64,000 bases of DNA from Asparagopsis taxiformis. Its lineage: Eukaryota > Rhodophyta > Florideophyceae > Bonnemaisoniales > Bonnemaisoniaceae. The stretch lies in contig JALQPE010001878.1 of the NCBI GenBank assembly GCA_030407315.1, positions 124,001 through 188,000 of the forward strand. Direction: 5' to 3'. Within the stretch, counting starts at the first letter, position 1; each line of letters begins with the position of its first letter. The translations under genes were made by a program, and so were the position numbers. Of the stretch, positions 22,201 through 30,914 are shown one piece after another. The notes under the pieces are model-generated. The model had not been told where the DNA came from and made no database searches. It saw only the letters and a program-made list of their open reading frames with translations.

Positions 22201-22234
22201 TGGACGTCTGCGTCCACTTCCGAAAACACAGACG
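22201..22234 (-). repeat. Right terminal repeat of element IV
   Basis: Reads inward from 22234 as CGTCTGTGTTTTCGGAAGTG then GACGCAGACGTCCA. The flank beginning at 22235 is TACACTATTCC followed by a C run, the complement of a retrotransposon polypurine tract. Confidence 0.85.
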
Positions 22235-22279
22235 TACACTATTCCCCCCCTCACACAGTTGATGTCCTCATCAACTTAG

Positions 22280-23149
22280 TTATTCATCATGATATTCCGG
22301 TAGAATATTCTTCTTCCGGATGTATTCTAACCATATTCCAGTCTTCGTGCCATCTCTGTCTATGAAATCCCTCGTAGGTTGCCATGAAGCATCATGCGTA
22401 GGACTACCTTTCATCAAGGTTAGGAACTGATATCCTCGTCCTCTTTTTCTATGATTCAAGATCGCTTCAACCTCGATTTCATCACCTTCAATAGCAGGGA
22501 CAGGGGCCGGTACAGGAGGTATTGGAGCAGCAATATCACTCGGTTGTTCTATATGAGGAATTGTGTGACTGACATTAACAACAGGATGAATCTTGATATG
22601 ATCAGGAAGATCCAACCTAACTGCATTTTTGCCAATCAATTCCTTCACAACAAACGGTCCAAAACGTCTTGCTGTCAACTTCTCCTTTTCCTGAGACTGG
22701 GAGTATGCATCCCTGAACAAAGACCTGTTAATCCATAACTTGGATCCCACCCTATAGTCTGGATCCTCGAACTTTCTGGAGGCATACGCACTATGTGCTG
22801 CTTTCGCAATGTTGTAAGAGTACTTAGCATCTTCAAGAGAAGCTGTAAGCCGTTTCTTGAATTCCTCAACACTTTGCACAGGTATCTCATTTCCAGACAC
22901 AAAGTCCAAAGGAGACTTTGGAATCCATCCCAGGTCCAGCTCAAAAGGGGACATACCTAGATCTTCAGAAACAGCAGAATTGTAGGAAAACTCTGCAGAT
23001 GGTAGAAGTTCATCCAAATTGTCTTGGTTATAGGAACAATAGCACCGAAGATAGTTCTCAATCATCCGATTCATGATTTCGGACGTGCCATCCGTCTGTG
23101 GGTGCCTGCTCGTAGACATCTTGAGCTTAACGCCACATAGTTCCATCAA
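22280..23149 (-). pseudogene. Integrase C-terminal half with GPF module and chromodomain
   Basis: An open frame of about 289 codons. Near its start SRHPQTDGTSEIMNR holds the glutamate of the D,D-35-E integrase triad. The GPF-type module follows (RRFGPFVVKELIGKNAVRLD, about residues 158-180). Near the end VEAILNHRKRGRGYQFL and DASWQP form a typical chromodomain, which in chromoviruses guides integration to marked chromatin. The end of the frame appears natural. The N-terminal part of integrase is in another frame upstream, so the gene is broken. Confidence 0.9.
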
Positions 23150-23620
23150 ACAATCCCAAACTTGGATGTAAACTTTCTATCTCGATCCGATACCACATTG
23201 TCAGGAAGTCCATGAAGCTTGAATATGTTGGAGAAGAATGCATTCGCAACATCCTCAGCAGTGTCAGTACCTCTTGACTTGATAAAATGAACTCTTCTCG
23301 TCAACCGGTCTACCCAGGTAGTTATGGCATCATAACCGTCTTTTGTCTTGGGTAGACTTACGATAAAGTCGGTGCTAGAGATCCCCATCTTCTCTCAGGA
23401 ATCTCTAAGAAGTTGGATCAGTCAACTTCTTCTGATTAGAGTCTTTGTATTGCTGACACTTCATGCATCCCTCCACATACTTCCGGACATCTCGGGCTTT
23501 GTGTCTCCAATGGAATTTTTCAAGTCTTGCTAGCGTCCTTCAAGAACTTGAAATGACCGCTTATCCTAGAGTCATGTGCCATTTGCAAAATACTGGACAC
23601 AGACCTTCTCGGTACACACA
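23146..23620 (-). pseudogene. Integrase zinc-binding and catalytic core, frameshifted
   Basis: The frame at 23388-23146 contains GISSTDFIVSLPKTKDGYDA and VVSDRDRKF, the region of the first two integrase aspartates. The conventional WHxD start of the core is disturbed. Upstream, in other frames to about 23620, an HHCC-like zinc-binding segment can be read (SGHFK ... CMKCQQYK). At least one frame change separates these pieces. Confidence 0.8.
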
Positions 23621-23766
23621 ACTTTCCATTGTAAAATAGCCTCGCCCGTTCACGACAAAACAATGGTATGATCTTTTCCATTTCCGTTTCTGAATCTCAT
23701 CTTCAGGAAAATCTCCTTCCATGGCTCTTACCACTGGTCCGAAGAACTGGTCATCATCATATCGGG

Positions 23767-24416
23767 TTACAATGTCCTCAAAACTGATTTCAGGTACTTC
23801 AATATTTCTAATGAAGCATTTCGCCCAGTTATAACGTGAGGAGCCCTTGATAAAACATCACCCAATACATGAATCTTGCCAGGTTTGAGGGTTATCGGGA
23901 ATATACCAAAGTTACCTAGAGTTTCCAACCATCTCGCTTCTTTTCGACTCAACTTGGCTTCGAAAAGAAACTCTTTAGCACTTGGTTGTCTGTGAATATT
24001 TCAAATTCAACTCCTTCGAGGTAACATCGAAATCTTTCCAAGAAACAAATCAAAGCCTAAAGTTCTCGGTCATTCGCTGTATAATCTGCCTCAGTGGATG
24101 ATAACTTCTTTGAATAGAAGGCAATAACACGATCCTTCCCATTCTCGTCCAGCTGAGTTAGAGTACCACCAACAGCGAGCTGAGATGCATCAACATGACC
24201 TCGGAAGGCCTTACTCCAATCAGGTGCAACTAATATTGGAGCCTGAATCATTGCATCTTTCAACTTTTGGAAAGCTTCATCACAGATTTCATCCCATTGT
24301 CCAATACCCTTTTCTTTCTTCGTCAGATCCGTCAATGGAGCCGCAATCCCAGAGAATTTCGGAATGAACCTTCGGAAAAACTGTAAGAGACCAAGGAAAC
24401 TTCTCAACTCTGTCAA
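23767..24416 (-). pseudogene. RNase H region of the Ty3 polyprotein
   Basis: The frame from 24416 begins with the RT-RNase H connection (ELRSFLGLLQFFRRFIPKFS) and continues into RNase H with the catalytic aspartate in GHVDASQLAVGGTL and YSKKLSSTEADYT. The C-terminal part (HVLGDVLSRAP) is in a different frame at 23952-23767. Broken by at least one indel. Confidence 0.85.
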
Positions 24417-25045
24417 TGATTTGGTTTTGGCCAGGTTTTAAGGACGTAACCTTTTCTGGATTAACCCTGATGCCGTCTCTACCGACCAAAAATCCCAAGA
24501 AGTCGATCTCTGTTTGAAAGAATTCACATTTCTTTGGAGAAACGTACAATTCATTTCTTTTCAGACGTTCCAATACAGTTTCCAAATTCCGAAAATGTTC
24601 CTCTTCCGTCTTGCTGAATACTAGTAGATCATCCATGTAAACAACCAAGAAAACATCAATGCAATCATAGAAAATCTGGTTCATCAAGGTCTGAAACGTT
24701 TGCAGGAGCGTTACACAAACCCATAGGCATGACAAGATATTCGAACTGCCCATATTTTGTATTAAACGCTGTTTTCTCGATGTCTTCCGGCTTCACCCTG
24801 ATCTGATGGAACCCCGTCTTGAGGTCTAGTTTTGAAAAATATTTTGATCCCCCCAGGCGATAAACATTTCATCAGATCTCGGCAATGGAGCGTTGTTCCT
24901 CTTCGTGATTCGATTCAAAGCTCGATAATCGACTACTCCACGAAGCTGGTCTTTCTCTTTGACAAAGAACAGAGGAGCTCCATAAGGTGACTTACTTGAT
25001 TTATTTTTCCTTTCTTCAGCAGTTCCTCGACATATTCCTTAGCTG
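24289..25045 (-). pseudogene. Reverse transcriptase region of the Ty3 polyprotein, truncated
   Basis: The frame from 24753 carries the catalytic YMDD box (VVYMDDLLVFSKTEEEHF) and the following PKKCEFFQTEIDFLGF. Upstream, in shifted frames to about 25045, the fingers/palm start can be read (YVEELLKKGKI, SPYGAPLFFV, DYRALNRITKRN). The sequence ends there, where RT normally continues from protease. Multiple indels; not functional. Confidence 0.85.
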
Positions 25046-25052
25046 GTCACAG

Positions 25053-26036
25053 GATAAGCAATTTTTTGAAAAACCAGTAAATTTTATGGTCTGGACCATT
25101 AGAAATTAGTGGAATGACAAACCATCAAAAATCCCAGAAATTACCGGCGCCGTGCCATAGATAAGTAGTGGAAATACCGTAAAGAATATAGTGGAATGAA
25201 ACTGCGCCGTGGGAGTGGGTATAAGCAGCGTGACATGGTGGAATTTTCCACTACTGTACGGAAAAATAACAATGGAAAGGACAAAGACACGTCGCGTTGG
25301 TCATGACGGTGACCGGAGGTGGCATATTCCACGATTTTTATAATTTTCATGGCTGGAATGACGGAACGGGGGAGCCATATGTATGACAGTACCATGTTGG
25401 ACTCGAACCATGAACTTGGATGGTTATGCCGGTCTGTAGTACGGATGGCAATCGTAGCAGTGTAGTGAGGCTAGCGTGATGGACTGGTTCCAACGCGCCA
25501 TACCCTTCGATGGCGTCACGTTTTGGGCGTCCATGAGGAATATGATATCATATGGAAGAGGCGAAATGCAAAGTGTATGACGTTAACTAGCTAATCTCGA
25601 TATGGCCATTGTTGTACCATAGGTAGGGTATGGTGGAAAGAGTAGACAATTGTACTTGAGTTTAGTTTTTCTAGTATTACTTCGTACAGAATGGAACCAT
25701 CTATGTAGATTTTTAGCACAGATACTACGGCATAGTTATTATCGCGGTCGCTAAAATTTTTAATGAAGTCACTCCCCGCATGCACAGGATTGACCGGAAT
25801 AGTGAGTTTCGCCCTGGCTTTAAGCGTGACTAGTATCTTGAACGCAGTAGTAGTGTGTTTGACAACTTGTATGGCAGTAGGGAACATGGTAGTGATTTCG
25901 TATCATACTATAAAAATGAAAAAATTGGACGTTACAGACATGGGTGAAGTAGTATCTGGTGAAGAAGTTGACGAAGACTTGTCCTGAACAAAATTGCAGA
26001 TAGTGCGTTGTAGTATCTTTATTTCGTGGAGGAACT
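25053..26036. other. Repeat-rich stretch without a gene (possible subterminal region of VI)
   Basis: Motifs of the form (A/G)TGGAAT(G/T) recur at about 25110, 25169, 25189, 25239, 25363 and 25628, some as inverted pairs (GGTGGAATTTTCCAC at 25238). From about 25640 to 26036 nothing distinctive is seen; it is presumably the upstream region of the following gene. Confidence 0.4.
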
Positions 26037-26609
26037 ATGACTAGGCGTGAATCATTGCGAATTAGGCGACAGAGCGAAAAAGCGAAAGCTGGCCGTGAGC
26101 GTGAGCGAGCAGCGGCCGTAGATGCACTTCCCTGTGTCGGAACGCAAATAGACGTGTGGTTCCAAGTGGGTGATGACGCAATATGGTGGAAGGCTACTGT
26201 TGTGGAAATCAAACTTCCTGAGCAGTATCCTGTTTGCAGTGGTAAGCCGTCAGTGGGAGACCGCATCGATGTAGACAGAGGAGATGGCGTGTACACGCCT
26301 GGTGTGGTGGAGCACAATAGACAGGATGTGAGTGATGCAATTGTGAGGTTGACGACAGAGGAAAAGGATATTGCAGTGATGGAAGTATCGAAGTGGCGGT
26401 ACTCGGATGCTGTGAAGCCAAGGCACGATGAAATGGTGGTTGCGGAAGGCAGATTGTTATATGATGCTATCTCTGAAAGGAATTACCCTTGTGTTTCCTA
26501 CGAACATGTAAAATTTCTGATGGGAAGTAAGTTAATGTCCGGGGTCAGCCACCGACACAGTGGCGAAGGAGCAACAGAGAGGTTGTGGACTACGAAGCGG
26601 TGGGAGTAG
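26037..26609 (+). CDS. Tudor/agenet-like protein of cassette A, first part
   Basis: ATG at 26037 opens a frame of about 190 codons. The basic, Glu/Arg-rich start (residues 1-30) is followed by VWFQVGDDAIWWKATVVEI (about 38-58), a Tudor/agenet-type signature (charged entry, two aromatics, then A-x-V). A second similar strand pattern follows (GDRIDVDRGDGVYTPGVVEH). Such domains bind methylated lysine or arginine tails. The frame then loses protein character near a GTAAGT at about 26529, so the last residues are probably intronic or frameshifted and the protein may continue in the frame below. The Tudor call rests on motif shape only. Confidence 0.55.
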   Translation: MTRRESLRIRRQSEKAKAGRERERAAAVDALPCVGTQIDVWFQVGDDAIWWKATVVEIKLPEQYPVCSGKPSVGDRIDVDRGDGVYTPGVVEHNRQDVSDAIVRLTTEEKDIAVMEVSKWRYSDAVKPRHDEMVVAEGRLLYDAISERNYPCVSYEHVKFLMGSKLMSGVSHRHSGEGATERLWTTKRWE

Positions 26610-26640
26610 AATTTCATGAACAATCAGATGGAGAATCTGA

Positions 26641-27729
26641 AGGATATCACCGCAGAGGAAGAAGCAAAAAGTGGAATCAGCACTTGACGCCAACACATAC
26701 GGTGGTATGGAGACAAGGCTGAGAACACTAGAAAATATAATGCTTTCTGGAAATGGTAGCGAGTGTCGGCTTGGTTGGAACGGAATGGTTCGAAATTGTG
26801 GATCAACAGTATCAGCTGGTAAGTTTTTATTGATGCTCTTACAGCGTGCGGTAGAGAAAGTTGTGGAACAGGTTAATCGAAGCACTTTGTCAAACTCAGG
26901 TGGCGGCTACCCACATAGTGAGATTGACGGTGCCTGTACAAGTGGAACGGCTATTAGCGGACCGGTGCAGATTCCCATCTCATTGAGCACTGAGTTATTC
27001 CGGGAAATGCTAAAGGGAACAGCAGAAATCTATGGAGGGGGGTATTACAAAGTTTACCTAGGGCTTCACGCGGCAGTGGCTGGAACTGGTGGGGAAGCTT
27101 TGAACATTACGTGTTCCAGTTTTGCAACACTATCAGATCTGCTAGGATTGGGGCACCGATGGCGAACCGAGTGTCTGGTTCACAGGCGTAATATCAGCAA
27201 CTCGGAAGAGGAGGACAATGAAGAGTGTAGTTACATGAACGGTTCGGCGAGGTCATGTGGTTTGCGGTTGTTTGGTACGATATTGTGCTCGGGAATCATG
27301 GAAGCTCAGTCGACATCTGTTGCAATTGGCAGTAGCTCATTCTGCACTGTGGAAACAACATCAAACGTGTGGTGTCTAATTCGAAAAAGTAGTTCTGTGG
27401 TCCAAGGTGAATACGTGCACGGAATGGAGCTGCAGAAATGTCCTTTGACATGTGATTTGCACGGGAGGAGCGACGGTGAAGGGAGTCTGGAAGGGTGGAA
27501 AAGCGAAGGAAACAAATGTTTCCGTATAGAATGGGAGCCTGCGATGCAAAGAAAGAGAGGAAAGGCAGGGGATGTATTGTGGGGATCTCTGAGAGTGCAT
27601 ATGCCGTACGTCGTATTCCGTGGTGTGGAAGAACCTTGTCGTATAGACAAGTTGATAACAGAAGATGTAGTGAACGACGTAGTAGGGTATAGTGCGTCAG
27701 AGAAAAAGGCAGAGAAGTACATTAAATGA
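26641..27729 (+). CDS. Cassette A, second part of the Tudor-like gene or separate gene
   Basis: The open frame runs to a TGA at 27727 with no convincing ATG at its start (the first in-frame ATG is at about 26707), so it is more likely a downstream exon or a frameshifted continuation of 26037-26609 than an independent gene. It contains several aromatic, strand-like segments (GGGYYKVYLGLHAAVAG, IRKSSSVVQGEYVHGMEL, LWGSLRVHMPYVVFRG) and no family I recognise. GTAAGT donors at about 26529 and 26819 could mark introns. It ends 30 bases from the end of the convergent gene at 27759. Confidence 0.45.
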   Translation, partial: RISPQRKKQKVESALDANTYGGMETRLRTLENIMLSGNGSECRLGWNGMVRNCGSTVSAGKFLLMLLQRAVEKVVEQVNRSTLSNSGGGYPHSEIDGACTSGTAISGPVQIPISLSTELFREMLKGTAEIYGGGYYKVYLGLHAAVAGTGGEALNITCSSFATLSDLLGLGHRWRTECLVHRRNISNSEEEDNEECSYMNGSARSCGLRLFGTILCSGIMEAQSTSVAIGSSSFCTVETTSNVWCLIRKSSSVVQGEYVHGMELQKCPLTCDLHGRSDGEGSLEGWKSEGNKCFRIEWEPAMQRKRGKAGDVLWGSLRVHMPYVVFRGVEEPCRIDKLITEDVVNDVVGYSASEKKAEKYIK

Positions 27730-27758
27730 TGCCAGCAGTTGGATGAATGAGAAATACT

Positions 27759-29541
27759 TTAATACAGATGATGCATGCATTGCAAAGCATAACTAGTTGA
27801 GCGTTGGGAACTTTTCCTAGAACTACTAATGAACCATACCGATATAAAGTTTCTAATCAAACTACAATCAATTAGAGAAATACCAAGCTCGTCATCCTCC
27901 TGTAGAGGGACGCAATCAGGATTGGAAATGCGCCTGTCTGCCGAGTTTTCAAAGGAAGGTTCGGTTTGTACGATGCTTGAATCGAAACGTACAGACTCGT
28001 ATTCTTCAGCAGTGAGATTTCTCTTCTTTCGGATGATTCCGAACAGGCAATCACCTCCCATGAGGTAGTCCCGCAGCTCTAGATGTCCCCATGAAACTCG
28101 CAAAGGGAATCCATCTTTCCCGAACTGAGGTGTAGGTAACTTGCTGAGGGCCGCATTGAATAAACCTTGGAGACATATTGCTATCCGATAACAAGCTTGA
28201 ATGGCATGGGGCTCATGACAAAGCATCTCCAGTTGTGTGCATTGGCAGAAACTGCATAACAATATCATAGCTAAAGTAGAAAAGAGAATGAACATACAGC
28301 CAATTTCTCCACTGGATTCTGCGCAGTTGTAATGTTTCCATTAACGATACCGCCGCTTACCTGAACTTTGTAAGTAACCTGAACGTGAAGCTCGGGACGA
28401 CTGAGAATGAAATTTGAGAAGGTAGAATCATTTCTTGAATACACTTCTAGAGCGTCTTCTCCTGTTCCGTAAGCTTTCAACGTTGTCGGAATTGAGTCAA
28501 GTGGACACATGTCCGACGTGGACACATCAGAGTCAAGTGGAACAGCAATAGTTGCCTTCATATCTCGGTGGATGAGGAAGAATGCTTGCTTGACCAATTC
28601 CATTTTCATTTGCTTACGGGAACTGTTGAAGAACTGGGTGAGCTGCCGTAGAGCAGAGGTAATGATCGGAATGGACTGTATATCTGACGGTGACAGGTTG
28701 GGCATAGCGGAAGACGAAGAGGAGGACGTAGATGCACGGCGTGCTTCTCCTTTCGAACCAGACAGTCGCCGACGCTTTGAAGATCCAACCTGCAAACTCG
28801 TGGACTGTTCTATGTTGCGTTCCGCCTCCGTGGGCATCGAAATATCCATGGCATGGAAAAGAGCGCGCTGCGAAATGTGCAGCCAAGATGGTTTATCGAT
28901 GGGCACAATTGTTGCATTGCGTAGTGCATAATCTCTTGAGATAGTATTGCTGTTCAAGTCCTCTTCTTCGCCGGGGTCCAGGATGCCGGCATTCCTGGTG
29001 GCCGAGTCCTTCCATCGTACAATTCTGTCATTCGCCATCGAAATAAATGCTGTTCCGACAATAGAGCGTTTTAAGAATATATGCCGTTTCCCAACCGCCG
29101 TGCCAATTAGAGATTTCTTGGATTGTCTTACCTCTGCATTAGAACTGGAAGTCTGCGAAAACGACAATGCAGCAAGTAGCAATGTTGTGCAGGACTTCTC
29201 TTGCGGGGTTTTTCAGACCTTGCATTCAAGTTCCTGAGCAAACTTGGATCCACTGAAGTTTTGGTAAGCTCTGCAACGGTTCTGAAAGCGACGAATCTAG
29301 ATGTCACATGCCTATTGTTGAACAAAGAGGACACTAGAGTGGTAATTTGACCTGATTTTCTTGATCTCTCCTCGAGAACTACTGAAGGTACAGTGTTTGT
29401 CCCTGCAGCAGCCGAGGTCATGTACCGAATGCAAGCAAGCTCCATTTCAATGGACGAAAGGGAGTCGCGCATATACTGTTCGAGGGATGCAAACTGTTCC
29501 TCAAACTTTGCAAACCTTGACAATGATAATTCATCTCGCAT
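27759..29541 (-). CDS. Unknown protein of cassette A, minus strand, in three frames
   Basis: Protein-like sequence runs leftward from ATG at 29541 in three consecutive frames: 29541-29128, about 29182-28271 and about 28295-27759. The first part is rich in helix-forming residues (FAKFEEQFASLEQYMRDSLS). The second contains a Ser-rich low-complexity tract (STSSSSSS, about 28710-28690) and VVLEERSRKS-like basic stretches. The third has RVSWGHLELRDYLMGGDCLF. Frame changes coincide with donor-like sequences (GTAAGA near 29132, GTATGT near 28300), so introns are possible but I could not make a consistent splice. No known family is recognised. The 5' end is 226 bases from hairpin 1. Confidence 0.4.
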
Positions 29542-29766
29542 TTCAGCTCAAAATGATGGGATGTTCCACGTCCGGGAGAGGAGAATTGAGGTGCACGAGC
29601 AAATTGATTATCCAACGAGAAAGATAAATAGAAAGACTCGAGGGAAATGTCTGTCGTAAGCAGACCAATCATGTAACGGACAAGTGCAATGGTAGTGCCG
29701 TTACGAAATATGAGGGCTGTAACGGTCCTCGGCATACTGAGAAGCAGTGAAACCAGCAATGTAGGC

Positions 29767-29898
29767 TAGAGTTGAAATTTGGTAATTTTTATGGTCTGAA
29801 ATTGCTGCAGTAAAAAGCGATCTACCATTGTGCACTTTGCTAGATCGCTTTTTACTGCAGTAATTTCAGACCGTAAATATTACCAAATTTCAACTCTA
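29767..29898. repeat. Cassette hairpin 1
   Basis: A ~132-base inverted repeat (TAGAGTTGAAATTTGGTAAT ... ATTACCAAATTTCAACTCTA) with an inner core (CTGCAGTAAAAAGCGATCTA) and a short GTGCAC-containing loop. The locus-specific segment ATGGTCTG is matched in the opposite arm by CAGACCGT. Confidence 0.95.
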
Positions 29899-30438
29899 CA
29901 AACCATGACGGCCAACAATACATGATCTAGTATTTTACCACCGCTTATTCTGCTCAGGGACTGTGAAGGTGCGGCACTGGGAACCTCGGTGAGCTATTCG
30001 GCCGTATACTTTGGTAATACAAGACCGGGAATTTGTACGCAGCAGAGCACATCGGTGCCCCGCTATGTTAACGACAGCAAAGCTAACTTTTTTGCTCTGT
30101 GCATTCCAATATGCGCAGAGTGCAATAAGCAGAGCAAGTGAAACGCCTCCTTACTCTGCAGCACATATGTATAACATTGCGCAATTTTACACACTAGTGC
30201 ACTTGTCAGCATGCTGAACAGCAGTACGACGCCATCATCATGCGCTGGAATGTATCGTAGGACGTCCGCGAAGTTAGTTAAAAGTCTAGACTAGTTTAAC
30301 GATCGATATCCAAAACTAGGAATTCCCAGCAAGATTTATTCGCAAAAGAAGAATCTGATGATTATCGTTCCATAAACTAGTCAGACGTTTCAGTTGGTTA
30401 GTTCTGGAATAAAGCATGAACGATTAGAGCGGTGCTTT
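29899..30438. other. Spacer between hairpins 1 and 2
   Basis: 540 bases with no supported gene or repeat; a short frame at 30011-30217 has no protein character. Confidence 0.5.
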
Positions 30439-30554
30439 AAATTTGGAAATTTTTCATTCTGAAATTACTGCAGCAAAAAGTGATCTAGCCAAGTGCACTT
30501 TGCTAGATCACTTTTTACTGCAGTAATTTCAGAGCGAAAAAAATTACCAAATTT
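30439..30554. repeat. Cassette hairpin 2
   Basis: ~116-base inverted repeat with the core GAAATTACTGCAGCAAAAAG in the left arm and CTTTTTACTGCAGTAATTTC in the right, GTGCAC loop, and AAATTTGG / CCAAATTT outer ends. It opens cassette B about 360 bases before its first ATG. Confidence 0.95.
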
Positions 30555-30849
30555 CAATTGTGAATCGAGAACGAGTCTTGCTACTATTATTTCTCTACTA
30601 TCTCCTTGCCATTCGCGCTCGTTGAAGTTAGTTTACTGGCACAGAGTGCAAGCGACTTACGCACCCCTTCCAAACTAGTACAAACCCCTACTCTAATCCC
30701 TGCAATACAACTCTGGCTTCTGTCGCCATCCTCACGTCCCCTCGCGAGATATCGGCGGCGTGTCGGTTCCAGAATTTCCGATTTCGAATTTATTGGCGCC
30801 GCGTGGACTTTGGAGGGCGTGGACTTCCAGTCCGCCCTTTGATCGTCGA

Positions 30850-30914
30850 AAACTTTCCCCACTCATCTTTTTCCATTCTCCCTGCTCTCCCTTTTTCTCT
30901 TCACCTCACAAGTA
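30850..30914 (+). promoter_or_regulatory. Pyrimidine-rich leader before the MTase gene
   Basis: A C/T-rich tract (CTCCCTGCTCTCCCTTTTTC) ends 20 bases before ATG 30915. Similar leaders precede 36105 (CT repeats at about 35858-35885) and the 40.9-kb transposase. A shared core-promoter or 5' UTR style is inferred. Confidence 0.4.

Larger units (their letters stand above)
4340..22234. mobile_element. Element IV: transposase-A family DNA transposon, interrupted by element II
   Basis: The element is present as 4340-4973 and 16075-22234, with element II inserted between, and its left part was already displaced by element I. It is the inverted counterpart of element III (51414-59698): coiled-coil gene remnant, transposase pseudogene, divergent mini-ORF, splice-like repeats, 43-bp tandem repeats and a terminal repeat reading CGTCTGTGTTTTCGGAAGTG inward from 22234. 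The order and orientation of every part match element III. The left terminus is not in the window. Confidence 0.75.
22235..25050 (-). mobile_element. Ty3/gypsy chromovirus remnant, 5'-truncated and frameshifted
   Basis: Read on the minus strand it carries the start of reverse transcriptase, RNase H, integrase zinc-binding and catalytic parts, a GPF module and a chromodomain, in Ty3/gypsy order. Several frame changes break the polyprotein. Gag, protease and the 5' LTR are missing; homology stops near 25045 at the beginning of RT. A polypurine tract (GAGGGGGGGAATAG on the minus strand, about 22239-22252) sits downstream of the integrase stop. It is followed by TGTA, then the end of element IV, as if that element inserted just inside the 3' LTR. 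Confidence 0.9.

Noticed and set aside
22280..25050. Flanking LTR pair for the Ty3 remnant
   Set aside because: Only a polypurine tract and a possible TGTA start are visible; no long direct repeat flanks the pol segment within the window.
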